Source of the DNA: an uncultured Pelagibacteraceae bacterium
Lineage (GTDB): Bacteria > Pseudomonadota > Alphaproteobacteria > Pelagibacterales > Pelagibacteraceae
Length of the DNA stretch: 64,000 nucleotides
Assembly (NCBI GenBank): GCA_902617625.1
Contig: CACMXJ010000006.1
Location: forward strand, 1 to 64,000
Direction of reading: 5' to 3'
Shown here: positions 22,045-31,939 of the stretch, in pieces
Numbering within the stretch: position 1 is the stretch's first letter
Layout of the letters: each line of letters opens with the position of its first letter
Notes under the pieces: generated by a model
The model's input: only the letters and a program-made list of their open reading frames with translations
The model's database searches: none
Told to the model about the DNA's origin: nothing
Program-made: the position numbers and the translations under genes

Positions 22045-23354
22045 TGAGTGATAATTCACAAATTTTCTTTAATAAAAAAATTTTAATTTATGGATTAGGA
22101 AAAAGTGGACTTTCGTCATTCAATTTTTTAAGAAATAAAAATGATGTTTATTTATTTGATGATAACCCAAATCTTAAAATAAATAAGTCGATTAAAAAAA
22201 AAACTCTCAATTTTAAAAAATTATTAAAAACCAAATTTGATATAATTATATTAAGCCCAGGAATTGATATAAAAAAATGTAAGTTAAAAAATTTACTTAG
22301 AAAAAAAAATAAGAATATCTATACAGATCTAGATGTTTTTTACTCATTTTATAAAAATGACTCATTAACAATAACTGGCACAAACGGAAAGTCCACCACA
22401 TGCAAACTTCTATATGATATCTTAAAAGATCAAAAAAAAGACGTAAGATTAGTAGGGAATATTGGTACACCAATACTATCTATAAATAAGATCTCAAAAA
22501 AAACAATTTTCGTTATTGAGGCTTCATCTTACCAATTAGAATATAGTAAAATTTTTTCATCAAAATTTGCCGCTATCCTTAATATTGCGCCAGATCATTT
22601 GGAGAGACATGGTAATTTAGAAAATTATATAGAGGCAAAATTTAAAATTTTTAATAATCGAAAAAGAGGAGCAATTGGATTTGTAAATAAAAATGATCAT
22701 TTAATTCAAAAAAGAATTAAAACATTAAAGCCTAAATTAAAACTGGTAAATGTAGATACAAAATTGAACAATCTAATTTTGAAAAAAATTAGAAACAAAT
22801 ATTTTTTATCAAGATCAAATCAAGCAAATCTCTCATTTGTTTTAGAAATGATAAAAAAATTTAATGTAAAACCAAATAAATTATTAGAAAGTGTAAATAA
22901 ATTCAAAGGATTGAATTATAGGCAGAAAATTATTTATAACAAAAATAAATTAATCATCATTAATGATTCTAAATCAACAAGTTATTCTTCTTCAAAAGAA
23001 TTATTAGAAATGTACAAGAATATTCATTGGTTAATTGGCGGTATTCCAAAAAAAGATGACAAAATATCGTTATCAAAAAAATATTTTAGAAATATTAAGA
23101 TTTATGTCTTTGGTAAAAACTTTAAAAAATTTTCAAAAGATCTAAAGAAAAATGCGGAACTTAAAAGTTTTAAAAATTTAAATCTTGCAGTATCAGCAAT
23201 TTTTAAGAATATTCTTAAAAAGAAACACTCAAATAATACAATCTTATTTAGTCCAGCCTCTGCATCATTTGATAGTTTTAAAAATTTTGAGGAAAGAGGT
23301 TCATATTTTAATAAGTTGATAAAAAGATATATTAATGAAAGAAAAATTATTTAG
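22044..23354 (+). CDS. murD: UDP-N-acetylmuramoylalanine--D-glutamate ligase
   Basis: MSDNSQIFFNKKILIYGLGKSGLSSFNFL, TITGTNGKSTTCKLL, EASSYQLEYS, NDSKSTS. Start ATG 22044 preferred over ORF-track start 21987. Confidence 0.94.
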   Translation: MSDNSQIFFNKKILIYGLGKSGLSSFNFLRNKNDVYLFDDNPNLKINKSIKKKTLNFKKLLKTKFDIIILSPGIDIKKCKLKNLLRKKNKNIYTDLDVFYSFYKNDSLTITGTNGKSTTCKLLYDILKDQKKDVRLVGNIGTPILSINKISKKTIFVIEASSYQLEYSKIFSSKFAAILNIAPDHLERHGNLENYIEAKFKIFNNRKRGAIGFVNKNDHLIQKRIKTLKPKLKLVNVDTKLNNLILKKIRNKYFLSRSNQANLSFVLEMIKKFNVKPNKLLESVNKFKGLNYRQKIIYNKNKLIIINDSKSTSYSSSKELLEMYKNIHWLIGGIPKKDDKISLSKKYFRNIKIYVFGKNFKKFSKDLKKNAELKSFKNLNLAVSAIFKNILKKKHSNNTILFSPASASFDSFKNFEERGSYFNKLIKRYINERKII

Positions 23355-24462
23355 TTATATTTCTTTTTATCAATGGTGGAAAAGTATTGATAAACCTATT
23401 CTATCATTGATCTTAATTTTATTTTTGGCGGGTTTATTCTTTTCATTAGTATCAACTTCCCTAATTGCATCTGATAAATTAGATACGAATACTTATTTCT
23501 TTTTTTTTAAACATACAGTTTTTGTTTTTATTGGCTTTTTTTTAATTTTTATTTTATCTTTTATACCTGAAAAAGAAATTTATAGAATTTCACTAATATT
23601 TTTCTGTTTATCATTAGTTTTGTTGTTACTAGTTCCTATAATTGGAGTAGAGATTAAGGGTTCCAAGAGATGGATTGATTTGTTGGTATTGCCAAGAATA
23701 CAACCTATTGAGTTTGTGAAGCCTTTTTTAATAGTGATAATAAGTATGATAATTTGCTCTCAAAAATATAATAATTTTAATTTGAAATACTTCTTATCCT
23801 TTTTGTTAACTATATTGATATCGAGTCTTTTGATACTTCAACCAGATATTGGTCAAACTCTTTTAATCGGTTTTAGTTGGTTAGTTTTGATTTTTATTTC
23901 TGGTATTAGTATATTTTTTTTGAGCTTAGTTTTTTTTATCTCTCTAGCCACGATAGCATCTATTATTAGCTACCTTCCACAATTTAAATACATAAAAGAT
24001 AGATTATTTTCTTTTTTTAATCCTGAAATGGGTACTCATAACTTTCAATCAGATAAAGCATTAGAAGCTATAATAAGTGGAGGATTTTTTGGAAAAGGCA
24101 TTGGAGAGGGAACATTAAAAAACAGAGTCCCTGAAGCTCATACAGATTACATTATTTCAGTAATTTCGGAAGAGTTTGGGGTAATCTTCATAATGTTAAT
24201 TTTATTAACCTACCTAGTATTAATATTTTCAGTTCTGAAAAAAGTTTACAAAGAAAATGACAAAAAGATCAAACTAATCCTAACTGGATCTATTAGCTTA
24301 ATACTTATGCAAGCAATGATTCACATAGGAGTAAATATAAGATTATTCCCAACTACAGGAATGACTTTACCATTTTTAAGTTATGGGGGTTCATCCATTA
24401 TAAGTATTTCTATAATGTCTGGTATAATTTTGAATTTAACAAAAAGAAAAATAACTGAATGA
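23335..24462 (+). CDS. ftsW: Peptidoglycan glycosyltransferase FtsW
   Basis: SEDS family: KRWIDLLVLPRIQPIEFVKPF, LQPDIGQTLL, EAHTDYIISVISEEFG, TTGMTLPFLSYGGSS. Confidence 0.95.
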   Translation: MKEKLFSYISFYQWWKSIDKPILSLILILFLAGLFFSLVSTSLIASDKLDTNTYFFFFKHTVFVFIGFFLIFILSFIPEKEIYRISLIFFCLSLVLLLLVPIIGVEIKGSKRWIDLLVLPRIQPIEFVKPFLIVIISMIICSQKYNNFNLKYFLSFLLTILISSLLILQPDIGQTLLIGFSWLVLIFISGISIFFLSLVFFISLATIASIISYLPQFKYIKDRLFSFFNPEMGTHNFQSDKALEAIISGGFFGKGIGEGTLKNRVPEAHTDYIISVISEEFGVIFIMLILLTYLVLIFSVLKKVYKENDKKIKLILTGSISLILMQAMIHIGVNIRLFPTTGMTLPFLSYGGSSIISISIMSGIILNLTKRKITE

Positions 24463-25520
24463 AAAATATATTAATTTCAACAGGAGGATCAGGGGGACAT
24501 GTAGTGCCAGCAAAAATTCTAAGTGAACATTTACATTCAAATTTTAATGTTTTTATTTCTACTGACTCAAGAGGGCTGAAATATCTAGATGAAAAAAATA
24601 ATATTATTTTGATAAATACTCCTAAATTAAATCTTAATATATTTTTTATATTTAAAATATTCCAAGTAATTTATTTGGTGATTAAAACAATTTTATTATT
24701 AAAAAAAAATAAGATTAATATCGTTTTTTCAACAGGAGGATATATGTCATTACCTGTTTGCTTTGGTGCAAAATTATTAGGAATAAAGATATACCTACTT
24801 GAACCCAATATTGTTTTAGGTAGAGCAAACAGACTCTTTTTAGGTTTTTGTAAAAAAATTTTTACTTATACAGGAAGCTTAAAAAACTTTCCTGAAAAAC
24901 TTAAACATAAAATTCAAATAATAACTCCACTAGTTAAAAAAAATTTTTATGAGAAAAGAGAAATTAAAACAGAAAATAAAGCATTCTGTCTTTTGGTCGT
25001 TGGTGGCAGTCAAGGAGCAAAGATTTTTGACAATGTGGTAAAAAATGTAATTATTAATGTGTCGAAAAAAAATAAAATTAAAATCATTCAACAAACTCAT
25101 AAAAGTAATACTGATCAATTAAGAGGTATTTATGATGAGGCTAAAATTGAAAATACCATTTTTGATTTTGAGGAAAATTTGGCAGATTTGATAAATCAAT
25201 CAGACCTATGTATTACGCGTGCTGGTGCATCTACCTTAGCAGAATTATCAATCATGAATAAACCGTTCCTAACAATCCCTTTAGTTTCAGCAAAAGATAA
25301 CCATCAATTTGAAAACGCAAATTTTTATCAAAATTTAGGTTGCTGCTGGGTTATGAATCAAAAAGACTTTAATGACGTAAATTTAGAAAAATTTTTAAAT
25401 CATATAATTATGAATAAGTCCGAATATAATATAAAAAAAAATAACTTAGAAAAACATAATTCCCAAAACTCATGGAATAATATAAATCAAAAAATATTGG
25501 AAATTATAAATGAAAATTGA
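24459..25520 (+). CDS. murG: UDP-GlcNAc--MurNAc-pentapeptide-PP-undecaprenol GlcNAc transferase
   Basis: STGGSGGHVVPA, FSTGGYMSLPVCFGAKLLG, VVGGSQGAKIFD, ITRAGASTLAEL. Confidence 0.97.
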   Translation: MKNILISTGGSGGHVVPAKILSEHLHSNFNVFISTDSRGLKYLDEKNNIILINTPKLNLNIFFIFKIFQVIYLVIKTILLLKKNKINIVFSTGGYMSLPVCFGAKLLGIKIYLLEPNIVLGRANRLFLGFCKKIFTYTGSLKNFPEKLKHKIQIITPLVKKNFYEKREIKTENKAFCLLVVGGSQGAKIFDNVVKNVIINVSKKNKIKIIQQTHKSNTDQLRGIYDEAKIENTIFDFEENLADLINQSDLCITRAGASTLAELSIMNKPFLTIPLVSAKDNHQFENANFYQNLGCCWVMNQKDFNDVNLEKFLNHIIMNKSEYNIKKNNLEKHNSQNSWNNINQKILEIINEN

Positions 25521-26904
25521 ATTAGCTAAAAAAGAGATTATCCATTTTATAGGTATTGGTGGAATAGGCATGAGTGGTCTTGCATTGATTATGAAGGCAA
25601 AAGGTTTTCAAATTCAAGGTAGCGATATTAATAAGAACAAAAATATCGAAAAATTAAAAAAACAGGGTGTTAGAATTTTTATTGGTCAAAAAAAACAAAA
25701 TATAAAAGATGTTACAATTGTAGTGACTTCCTCTGCGATAAAAAAAAGTAATCCAGAATTACTAGAAGCTAAAAAAAAAAAATTACCAGTAATTAAAAGA
25801 GGGAAGATGTTAGCAAATCTTGTTTCTTTAATGAAAAATATTGTCGTAGTTGGATCTCACGGCAAAACAACAACGACATCTTTAGTAAGTTCTATTTTTG
25901 AAAATACAAAGTTAGATCCTACTATAATCAATGGAGGCATAATAAATTCGATAAAGAGTACTGCAAAATTAGGTAAGAGTGACTGGTCTATATTAGAGGC
26001 AGATGAGTCAGATGGAAGTTTTATTCATATTTCTCCAACATACTCAATTATTACAAACATAGATAGAGAACACATGGATTTTTATAGATCAATGAAGGAT
26101 TTAAAAAATCATTTTTTACACTTTATAAAAAAAGTTCCATCATTTGGAAAAACTTTTATTTGTATTGATGATAAAATTAATAATGAATTAAGTAAAGATA
26201 TTAAAAATAAAAATTTTTTTACTTATGGAATCAAGTCTAATGCTAATTTTCTTATCAAAAATATAATTCAAAACAAACTTTTCTCAAAATTTGATTTATC
26301 TATAAATTTACCAAATAAAAAAAGAACAATCTTAAAAAACTTTCAGATCCCATTATTAGGTGTTCATAATATAAGAAACTCTACAGCAGCAATTGCAGTT
26401 GCTCTTACTGTAGGAATTCCAGTGTCTAATATTAAAAAAGGTCTGAAAAACTTTAAAGGTGTCCAGCGTAGATTTAATAAGATATTTACATTTAATGGAG
26501 TTGATTTTTATGATGATTATGCACATCATCCTACTGAGATAAAATCTGTTTTAGAGGGAGTAAAAAAAGTTTTTGATAAGTGTGAAAAAGTCTGTGTTTT
26601 TCAACCACATAGAATATCAAGATTAAAAGATTTAAGAAATGAATTTACTCACTGTTTCAGAGATGCAGACACAATTATATTATGTCCCATTTTTACAGCG
26701 GGAGAAAAAATTAAATTGGATTTTAATTATAATGATTTTGCAAAAGAAATAATTAAAAATTCAAAAGTAAAACTATTTATGATTAAAAATAATATTGAAT
26801 TAGCAAAATTTCTCAAACAAAATATTTATGGAAAAAAAATCGTCATAGGAATGGGTGCTGGTACAATTTCAAATTGGATGAAAAAATTACCTGAATTAAT
26901 GTAA
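25510..26904 (+). CDS. murC: UDP-N-acetylmuramate--L-alanine ligase
   Basis: IHFIGIGGIGMSGLALIM, VVGSHGKTTTTSLVSSI, EADESDGSF, YDDYAHHPTEI. Confidence 0.97.
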   Translation: MKIELAKKEIIHFIGIGGIGMSGLALIMKAKGFQIQGSDINKNKNIEKLKKQGVRIFIGQKKQNIKDVTIVVTSSAIKKSNPELLEAKKKKLPVIKRGKMLANLVSLMKNIVVVGSHGKTTTTSLVSSIFENTKLDPTIINGGIINSIKSTAKLGKSDWSILEADESDGSFIHISPTYSIITNIDREHMDFYRSMKDLKNHFLHFIKKVPSFGKTFICIDDKINNELSKDIKNKNFFTYGIKSNANFLIKNIIQNKLFSKFDLSINLPNKKRTILKNFQIPLLGVHNIRNSTAAIAVALTVGIPVSNIKKGLKNFKGVQRRFNKIFTFNGVDFYDDYAHHPTEIKSVLEGVKKVFDKCEKVCVFQPHRISRLKDLRNEFTHCFRDADTIILCPIFTAGEKIKLDFNYNDFAKEIIKNSKVKLFMIKNNIELAKFLKQNIYGKKIVIGMGAGTISNWMKKLPELM

Positions 26905-27812
26905 TGCAGATACATCAACTTAAAGATTTATTAAAAGACTTCGATAAAAATGTAATTTACGATCAAGATTTAAAAAAAAAAAGCTGGTTTAATATTGGAG
27001 GAAAGTCCAAAGTTTTTTATAAGGCGGAAAATTTAAAAGATTTAGTTAAATTTCTCAAATTACTCGATAATAAGGAAAAAATCTTTATCATTGGCGCAGG
27101 TTCAAACACCTTAATCACAGATAATATTTTTGATGGAGTCGTAATAAAGCTTAGTAAAAATTTTAATAGAATGTCTTTATTAAGAGAGGACGTAATAATT
27201 TCTGGAAGTGGCGTTTTAGATAATAGCCTATCTAGTTTTGCTTCTGAAAATAATTTGAGTGGATTTGAGTTTTTATCATGTATTCCAGGATCTATTGGTG
27301 GGGGAATTAAGATGAACGCTGGATGTTTTGGAAAGGAATTTAAAGATATTCTTCTTTCAATTCAAGCTATAGATCAAAAAGGAAATTTAATAACAATTCC
27401 ATCAAAAGAAATAAATTTTGATTATAGAAAAAATGATTTATCTGATGACCTGATTTTTTTAAGTGCTTCTTTCAAAGGAGTTAAAAGCACTTTCAACAAA
27501 GTAAATAGTGAAGTAATAAAAATGAAATCTTTAAAAGAAAAAAATCAACCAATGAGAATTAAAACTGGTGGAAGCACTTTTAAAAATCCAATAAATCAAA
27601 CGAATAAAAAAGTTTGGGAGTTGATAAGAGAATCAGTTTCTATTGATACTAAGTTTGGTGATGCACATATCTCAGAAAAACATTCAAACTTTTTTGTAAA
27701 TAAGGGTAATGCAACGTTCAATGATATGAAAAAATTAATTGATTTTGTTTCTAAAAAAGTTCTAGAAAAAACTGGTATAAAATTAGATAAAGAAATTAAA
27801 ATATTAGAATAA
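26904..27812 (+). CDS. murB: UDP-N-acetylenolpyruvoylglucosamine reductase
   Basis: SWFNIGGKSKVFY, FIIGAGSNTLITD, SCIPGSIGGGIKMNAGCFG, GGSTFKNP. Confidence 0.96.
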   Translation: MQIHQLKDLLKDFDKNVIYDQDLKKKSWFNIGGKSKVFYKAENLKDLVKFLKLLDNKEKIFIIGAGSNTLITDNIFDGVVIKLSKNFNRMSLLREDVIISGSGVLDNSLSSFASENNLSGFEFLSCIPGSIGGGIKMNAGCFGKEFKDILLSIQAIDQKGNLITIPSKEINFDYRKNDLSDDLIFLSASFKGVKSTFNKVNSEVIKMKSLKEKNQPMRIKTGGSTFKNPINQTNKKVWELIRESVSIDTKFGDAHISEKHSNFFVNKGNATFNDMKKLIDFVSKKVLEKTGIKLDKEIKILE

Positions 27813-27813
27813 A

Positions 27814-28728
27814 TTGAAAAAAAAAATTTTGATAATCTCAGGTGGTATTTCTAAGGAAAGAATTATCAGCTTGGAGACAGGAAGACAGGTTGCTAAAGAA
27901 CTAAAAAAAAATAATTATAAAGTAAAAATATGTGAGCCAGACAAAAATTTAATATCTGTAACAAAAAGTTTTAAACCCCACTTCATTTTTAATGCCCTAC
28001 ATGGGCAGTTTGGAGAAGATGGATATATACAAACAATCCTTGAGACAATAGGTATACCTTATACCCATTCAGGTGTGATTGCCTCGGCTAAGGCAATGGA
28101 TAAAGAAATTTCTAAAAAAATTTTTATTAAAAATAAAATTTTAACACCTAAATATTTCATTTTTACTTTTAATAAAACTAATAAAGAACTTATAAGTTTA
28201 GTAAAAAAAAAGTTGAACTTTCCTGTTGTAATTAAACCAATTAATGAAGGTTCTAGTGTAAATGTTTATATTTGTACTAAGAATAATTTATCGAGAAAGA
28301 TAAAATTATTAAAAGATTATAAAAAAATATTGATAGAACAATTTATTCCTGGGAGAGAAATACAATCAGCTATAATTGGAAAGAAAAAGCTCGGAGCAAT
28401 TGAACTTAAGCCAAAAAGAAAATTTTATGATTACCAGGCAAAGTACAATTCTAATGCTAAGACAGAGCATATCATTCCAGTAGACCTGCCAAAGAAAAAA
28501 TATAAAGCTCTTATGGACATTACTTTTAAAGCACATACTTTGATGGGATGTAGAGGTGTTTCCAGATCAGATTTTAAATATTTTAGAGGAAAATTTTATC
28601 TTTTAGAAATTAATACCCAACCTGGAATGACAAAACTATCTTTAGTTCCAGAGATATCAGCTTATATTGGAATTAATTTCTTAAATTTAATTAAATTAAT
28701 TTTAAAAGATGCATCAATTAATAAGTAA
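27814..28728 (+). CDS. ddl: D-alanine--D-alanine ligase (TTG start)
   Basis: SGGISKERIISLETG, FNALHGQFGEDGYIQTILE, PYTHSGVIASAKAMDK, LLEINTQPGMT. Confidence 0.95.
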   Translation: MKKKILIISGGISKERIISLETGRQVAKELKKNNYKVKICEPDKNLISVTKSFKPHFIFNALHGQFGEDGYIQTILETIGIPYTHSGVIASAKAMDKEISKKIFIKNKILTPKYFIFTFNKTNKELISLVKKKLNFPVVIKPINEGSSVNVYICTKNNLSRKIKLLKDYKKILIEQFIPGREIQSAIIGKKKLGAIELKPKRKFYDYQAKYNSNAKTEHIIPVDLPKKKYKALMDITFKAHTLMGCRGVSRSDFKYFRGKFYLLEINTQPGMTKLSLVPEISAYIGINFLNLIKLILKDASINK

Positions 28729-29383
28729 AAAAATTATAGTTTACTTTTTAATGTTTTGTTTTCTTGTATCAATAAATAATATTTCATTCATGAATGTTAG
28801 TTTTCCAAAAATTAGTGAGGTAGAGATAAATGGTTTAAACTCAGATGAAAGAAAAAAAATTGAAGATATTATCTATGATTCTAATTTTAAAAATATTTTT
28901 TATTTAGATAAAGAATATTTAAAAAGAAAGATCAATTCAATTAATATTATTGAACAATTTGAAATATTTAAAAATTATCCATCAACTTTAAAAATTTTTA
29001 TAAAAAAAACAGAAATACTTGCACAAACAAAAAAAAATGGTTTTGATTATTTGATTGGATCAAATGGAAAGTTAATTGAAAACAAAGATTTTACATTAGA
29101 ACTTCCTTTTATATTTGGTGATTTAAACATATTAGAGTTTCTCGAATTAAAAAGGAAAATTGATAGCTCTCTTTTTGAATTTAGCGAAATTTTAAACTTA
29201 TATGTGTATAAGTCAAATAGGTGGGATATTGAAACTCGTAATGGAAATTTAATAAAACTTCCGAAAAATGATATTAAGAGGATATTAAATTTATATGTTC
29301 GATTGTCTAATGAAGAAAAAATTAACGAAAAAACAATTGTTGACTTTCGTCAAAAAAACCAAATCATACTAAATGATAAATAG
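28709..29383 (+). CDS. ftsQ: Cell division protein FtsQ
   Basis: 224 aa, N-terminal TM then POTRA-like ISEVEINGLNSDERKKIEDII; position between ddl and ftsA-like gene. Confidence 0.8.
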   Translation: MHQLISKKIIVYFLMFCFLVSINNISFMNVSFPKISEVEINGLNSDERKKIEDIIYDSNFKNIFYLDKEYLKRKINSINIIEQFEIFKNYPSTLKIFIKKTEILAQTKKNGFDYLIGSNGKLIENKDFTLELPFIFGDLNILEFLELKRKIDSSLFEFSEILNLYVYKSNRWDIETRNGNLIKLPKNDIKRILNLYVRLSNEEKINEKTIVDFRQKNQIILNDK

Positions 29384-30074
29384 TTCAGTTAATAAGACGT
29401 TTATCTTTATTGCTTCAAATAAATTTATAATTTTATCGCTCAATGAAGCAAATAAGATTAATTATAAAAAAGAAACTATTTTTAAAGATCAAAATAAAAA
29501 ATTTGACTTGAATTTATTTAATGAATTTTTGAATGAAAATATTTTTAAAATTGAAAAAGAATTGGGTGAATTCATTAAGGTTATATATCTAATAATTGAA
29601 AATGAAGAAATTTTTTCAGTTAATCTTTCAATTAAGAATAAGATTAATGAAATTACAATTAATGCAAAAATAATTAATAATTTATTAATAGAAGCCAAGA
29701 ATTATTGTGAAGAAACTTTGAGAAAAGCAGAAGTTATTCATATGAAAATTGATCAATTTTTCATTGATAATGAATACTATAAAGTTTTACCAGATAAAGT
29801 TACCTGTAAAAGTTTATCTTTAGATTTAAGTTTTATCTGTGTACCAAAAAATATTTTGAATAATTTTGAAAAAATCTTAAATAATTTTCAGATATCTGTT
29901 TATAGAACAATTAGTTATCAGTACCTTCATAGTTATTTTAAAATTAGCACTAATAATTTAGAATTAGTTGCACAAAAAATTCTGACTGGTTTTAATGAAA
30001 ATGAAGTGATTTTAATGAAAAAAAAACCAAAAAACCTTGGTTTTTTTGAGAAATTTTTCAATTATTTCAATTAA
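29373..30074 (+). CDS. Truncated/divergent FtsA-like protein
   Basis: Position between ftsQ and lpxC; FICVPKNILNNFEKILNNFQISVYRTISYQYLHSYF resembles FtsA subdomain 1C; C-terminal amphipathic NLGFFEKFFNYFN resembles the FtsA membrane-targeting helix; 233 aa only. Confidence 0.6.
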   Translation: MINSSVNKTFIFIASNKFIILSLNEANKINYKKETIFKDQNKKFDLNLFNEFLNENIFKIEKELGEFIKVIYLIIENEEIFSVNLSIKNKINEITINAKIINNLLIEAKNYCEETLRKAEVIHMKIDQFFIDNEYYKVLPDKVTCKSLSLDLSFICVPKNILNNFEKILNNFQISVYRTISYQYLHSYFKISTNNLELVAQKILTGFNENEVILMKKKPKNLGFFEKFFNYFN

Positions 30075-30137
30075 TCTGTATTTTCTCGTAATATTTGTTG
30101 TGTTTAATTTTGTGTGACTCAGGATTAAAACTTCTGC

Positions 30138-31058
30138 GTGTCTTTATTAAACCAAAAAACAATTAAAAAAAAAGTTTCCTTCAGTGGGGTAGGTCTACAC
30201 AGTGGTAAAGTAATCAAAATTTGTGTTAAACCTTCTGAGCCAGATACTGGAATTGTTTTCAAAAGAGTTGATTTAAAAGAAAATAATTTTATTTATCCAA
30301 ATTTCATGAACGTAAGTAGCACAGCCCTTTGCACAACTATTAGTAACAGTTATGGAGCAAAAGTTTCAACTATTGAACATTTAATGGGTGCATTATTTGG
30401 ACTTGGAATTGATAATGCTTTGGTAGAAATTGATAATGATGAAGTTCCAATTTTAGATGGGTCAGCCAAGTTGTTTATAAATGAAATTTTATCAGTAGGT
30501 TTAGAATCAAGTAATAAACCTATTAAGATCATAAAAATAAACAAAAAAGTAGAATTTAAAAATGGTGATAAGTTTATTTCAATCGAACCTTCAAAGTTAA
30601 GTCTAGATATAGATTTTAAACTTAAGTATCAAAATCAAATTATTGGTAACCAAAGAAATAAGATTAACGTTTATGAGGATAATCTTGAAGAAATTTTTAA
30701 TTCAAGAACATTTTGTTTATACGAAGATATTGAGGCAATAAAGAAAAAAGGTCTAGCAAAAGGTGGAAGTTTAGAGAATGCGATAGTTGTTAAAGGAGAA
30801 AACATTTTAAATCCAAATGGTTTAAGAAATACCAAAGAATTTGTTAATCATAAAATTTTAGATTGTATTGGTGATCTTTTTACCAGCGGATATAGAATGA
30901 TAGCAAGTGTAAACTGTTCTCAGGGAGGTCATTCCATGACGAATAGTTTATTAAGAAAAGTATTTGAAAACAAAGATAATTTTTCAATCGTTGAAATACA
31001 AGAAAGAACACTTCCACATACATTGATAAATAGAAGCTTATTGAGATCAATAGCTTAA
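30138..31058 (+). CDS. lpxC: UDP-3-O-acyl-N-acetylglucosamine deacetylase (GTG start)
   Basis: VSFSGVGLHSGK, STIEHLMGALFGLGIDNALVEID, EVPILDGSA, KILDCIGDLF, GGHSMTNSLLRK. Confidence 0.97.
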   Translation: MSLLNQKTIKKKVSFSGVGLHSGKVIKICVKPSEPDTGIVFKRVDLKENNFIYPNFMNVSSTALCTTISNSYGAKVSTIEHLMGALFGLGIDNALVEIDNDEVPILDGSAKLFINEILSVGLESSNKPIKIIKINKKVEFKNGDKFISIEPSKLSLDIDFKLKYQNQIIGNQRNKINVYEDNLEEIFNSRTFCLYEDIEAIKKKGLAKGGSLENAIVVKGENILNPNGLRNTKEFVNHKILDCIGDLFTSGYRMIASVNCSQGGHSMTNSLLRKVFENKDNFSIVEIQERTLPHTLINRSLLRSIA

Positions 31059-31103
31059 TAAAATATTCATCTTTGCAGTTTTTTATGTATATATACTTAA
31101 AGT

Positions 31104-31937
31104 ATGTTCAAAATTAAGATTATTTTAATTTTTTTTACTTTGTTAATTTTTAATTCATGTGGAAAAGAGGTAGAAAAAATTAAACTAATTAAGGAAACCA
31201 GTCAAAGTGAAGAAGTTATTTCTACATATAAAAAAGGCATGGACTTTATGGAAACTGGTGATTATTTCGCAGCAAGTAAGAAATTTTTAGAAGTTGAAAT
31301 ATTATTGCCACAATCTAAATGGGCACCAAAGTCAGTTTTAATGGCATCATATTCATACTATCTACAAGGCTATTATTCTTTGGCAATTGAGAATCTTAAA
31401 AGATATTTTAAAACCTATCCTAAAGATAAAAATTTGGCTTATGCACATTACCTTTTAGCAATGTGTTATTATGAAACTATTGAGGGAGAAAAAAAAGATT
31501 TAGCTCCTTTAATTTTATCAAAAAAAGAACTCATTTTTATTATCGAAAATTATCCTGAAACTGATTATGCTTATGATGCGAGATACAAAATTGATCTAAT
31601 TGATGATATATTAGCAGCTAAGGAGGTATATATTGGTAGACATTACGTAAAAAAGAAAAAATGGATACCTGCTCTAAATAGGTTTAAGAATGTATTAAAT
31701 AATTATGATACAACAGATCATGTTGAAGAGGCAATTCATAGATTAGTAGAAATATACTACATATTAGGTATGGAGGAAGAGTCACTAAAATACGCAGCAT
31801 TACTGGGCTATAATTACAATTCAGGTGAATGGTATAAAGAAACATATAGAATTTTTAATAAAGAATACAAAATTAGTGTTCCAAATAAAAAAAAAGAGAA
31901 AAGTAAAATCTTAAGTACAATAAAAAGTCTTTTTTAA
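31104..31937 (+). CDS. bamD: Outer membrane assembly lipoprotein BamD
   Basis: Lipobox-like LIFNSC, TPR-like YKKGMDFMETGDYFAASKKFLEVEILLPQSKWAPKSVLM; upstream of ligA. Confidence 0.9.
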   Translation: MFKIKIILIFFTLLIFNSCGKEVEKIKLIKETSQSEEVISTYKKGMDFMETGDYFAASKKFLEVEILLPQSKWAPKSVLMASYSYYLQGYYSLAIENLKRYFKTYPKDKNLAYAHYLLAMCYYETIEGEKKDLAPLILSKKELIFIIENYPETDYAYDARYKIDLIDDILAAKEVYIGRHYVKKKKWIPALNRFKNVLNNYDTTDHVEEAIHRLVEIYYILGMEEESLKYAALLGYNYNSGEWYKETYRIFNKEYKISVPNKKKEKSKILSTIKSLF

Positions 31938-31939
31938 AA

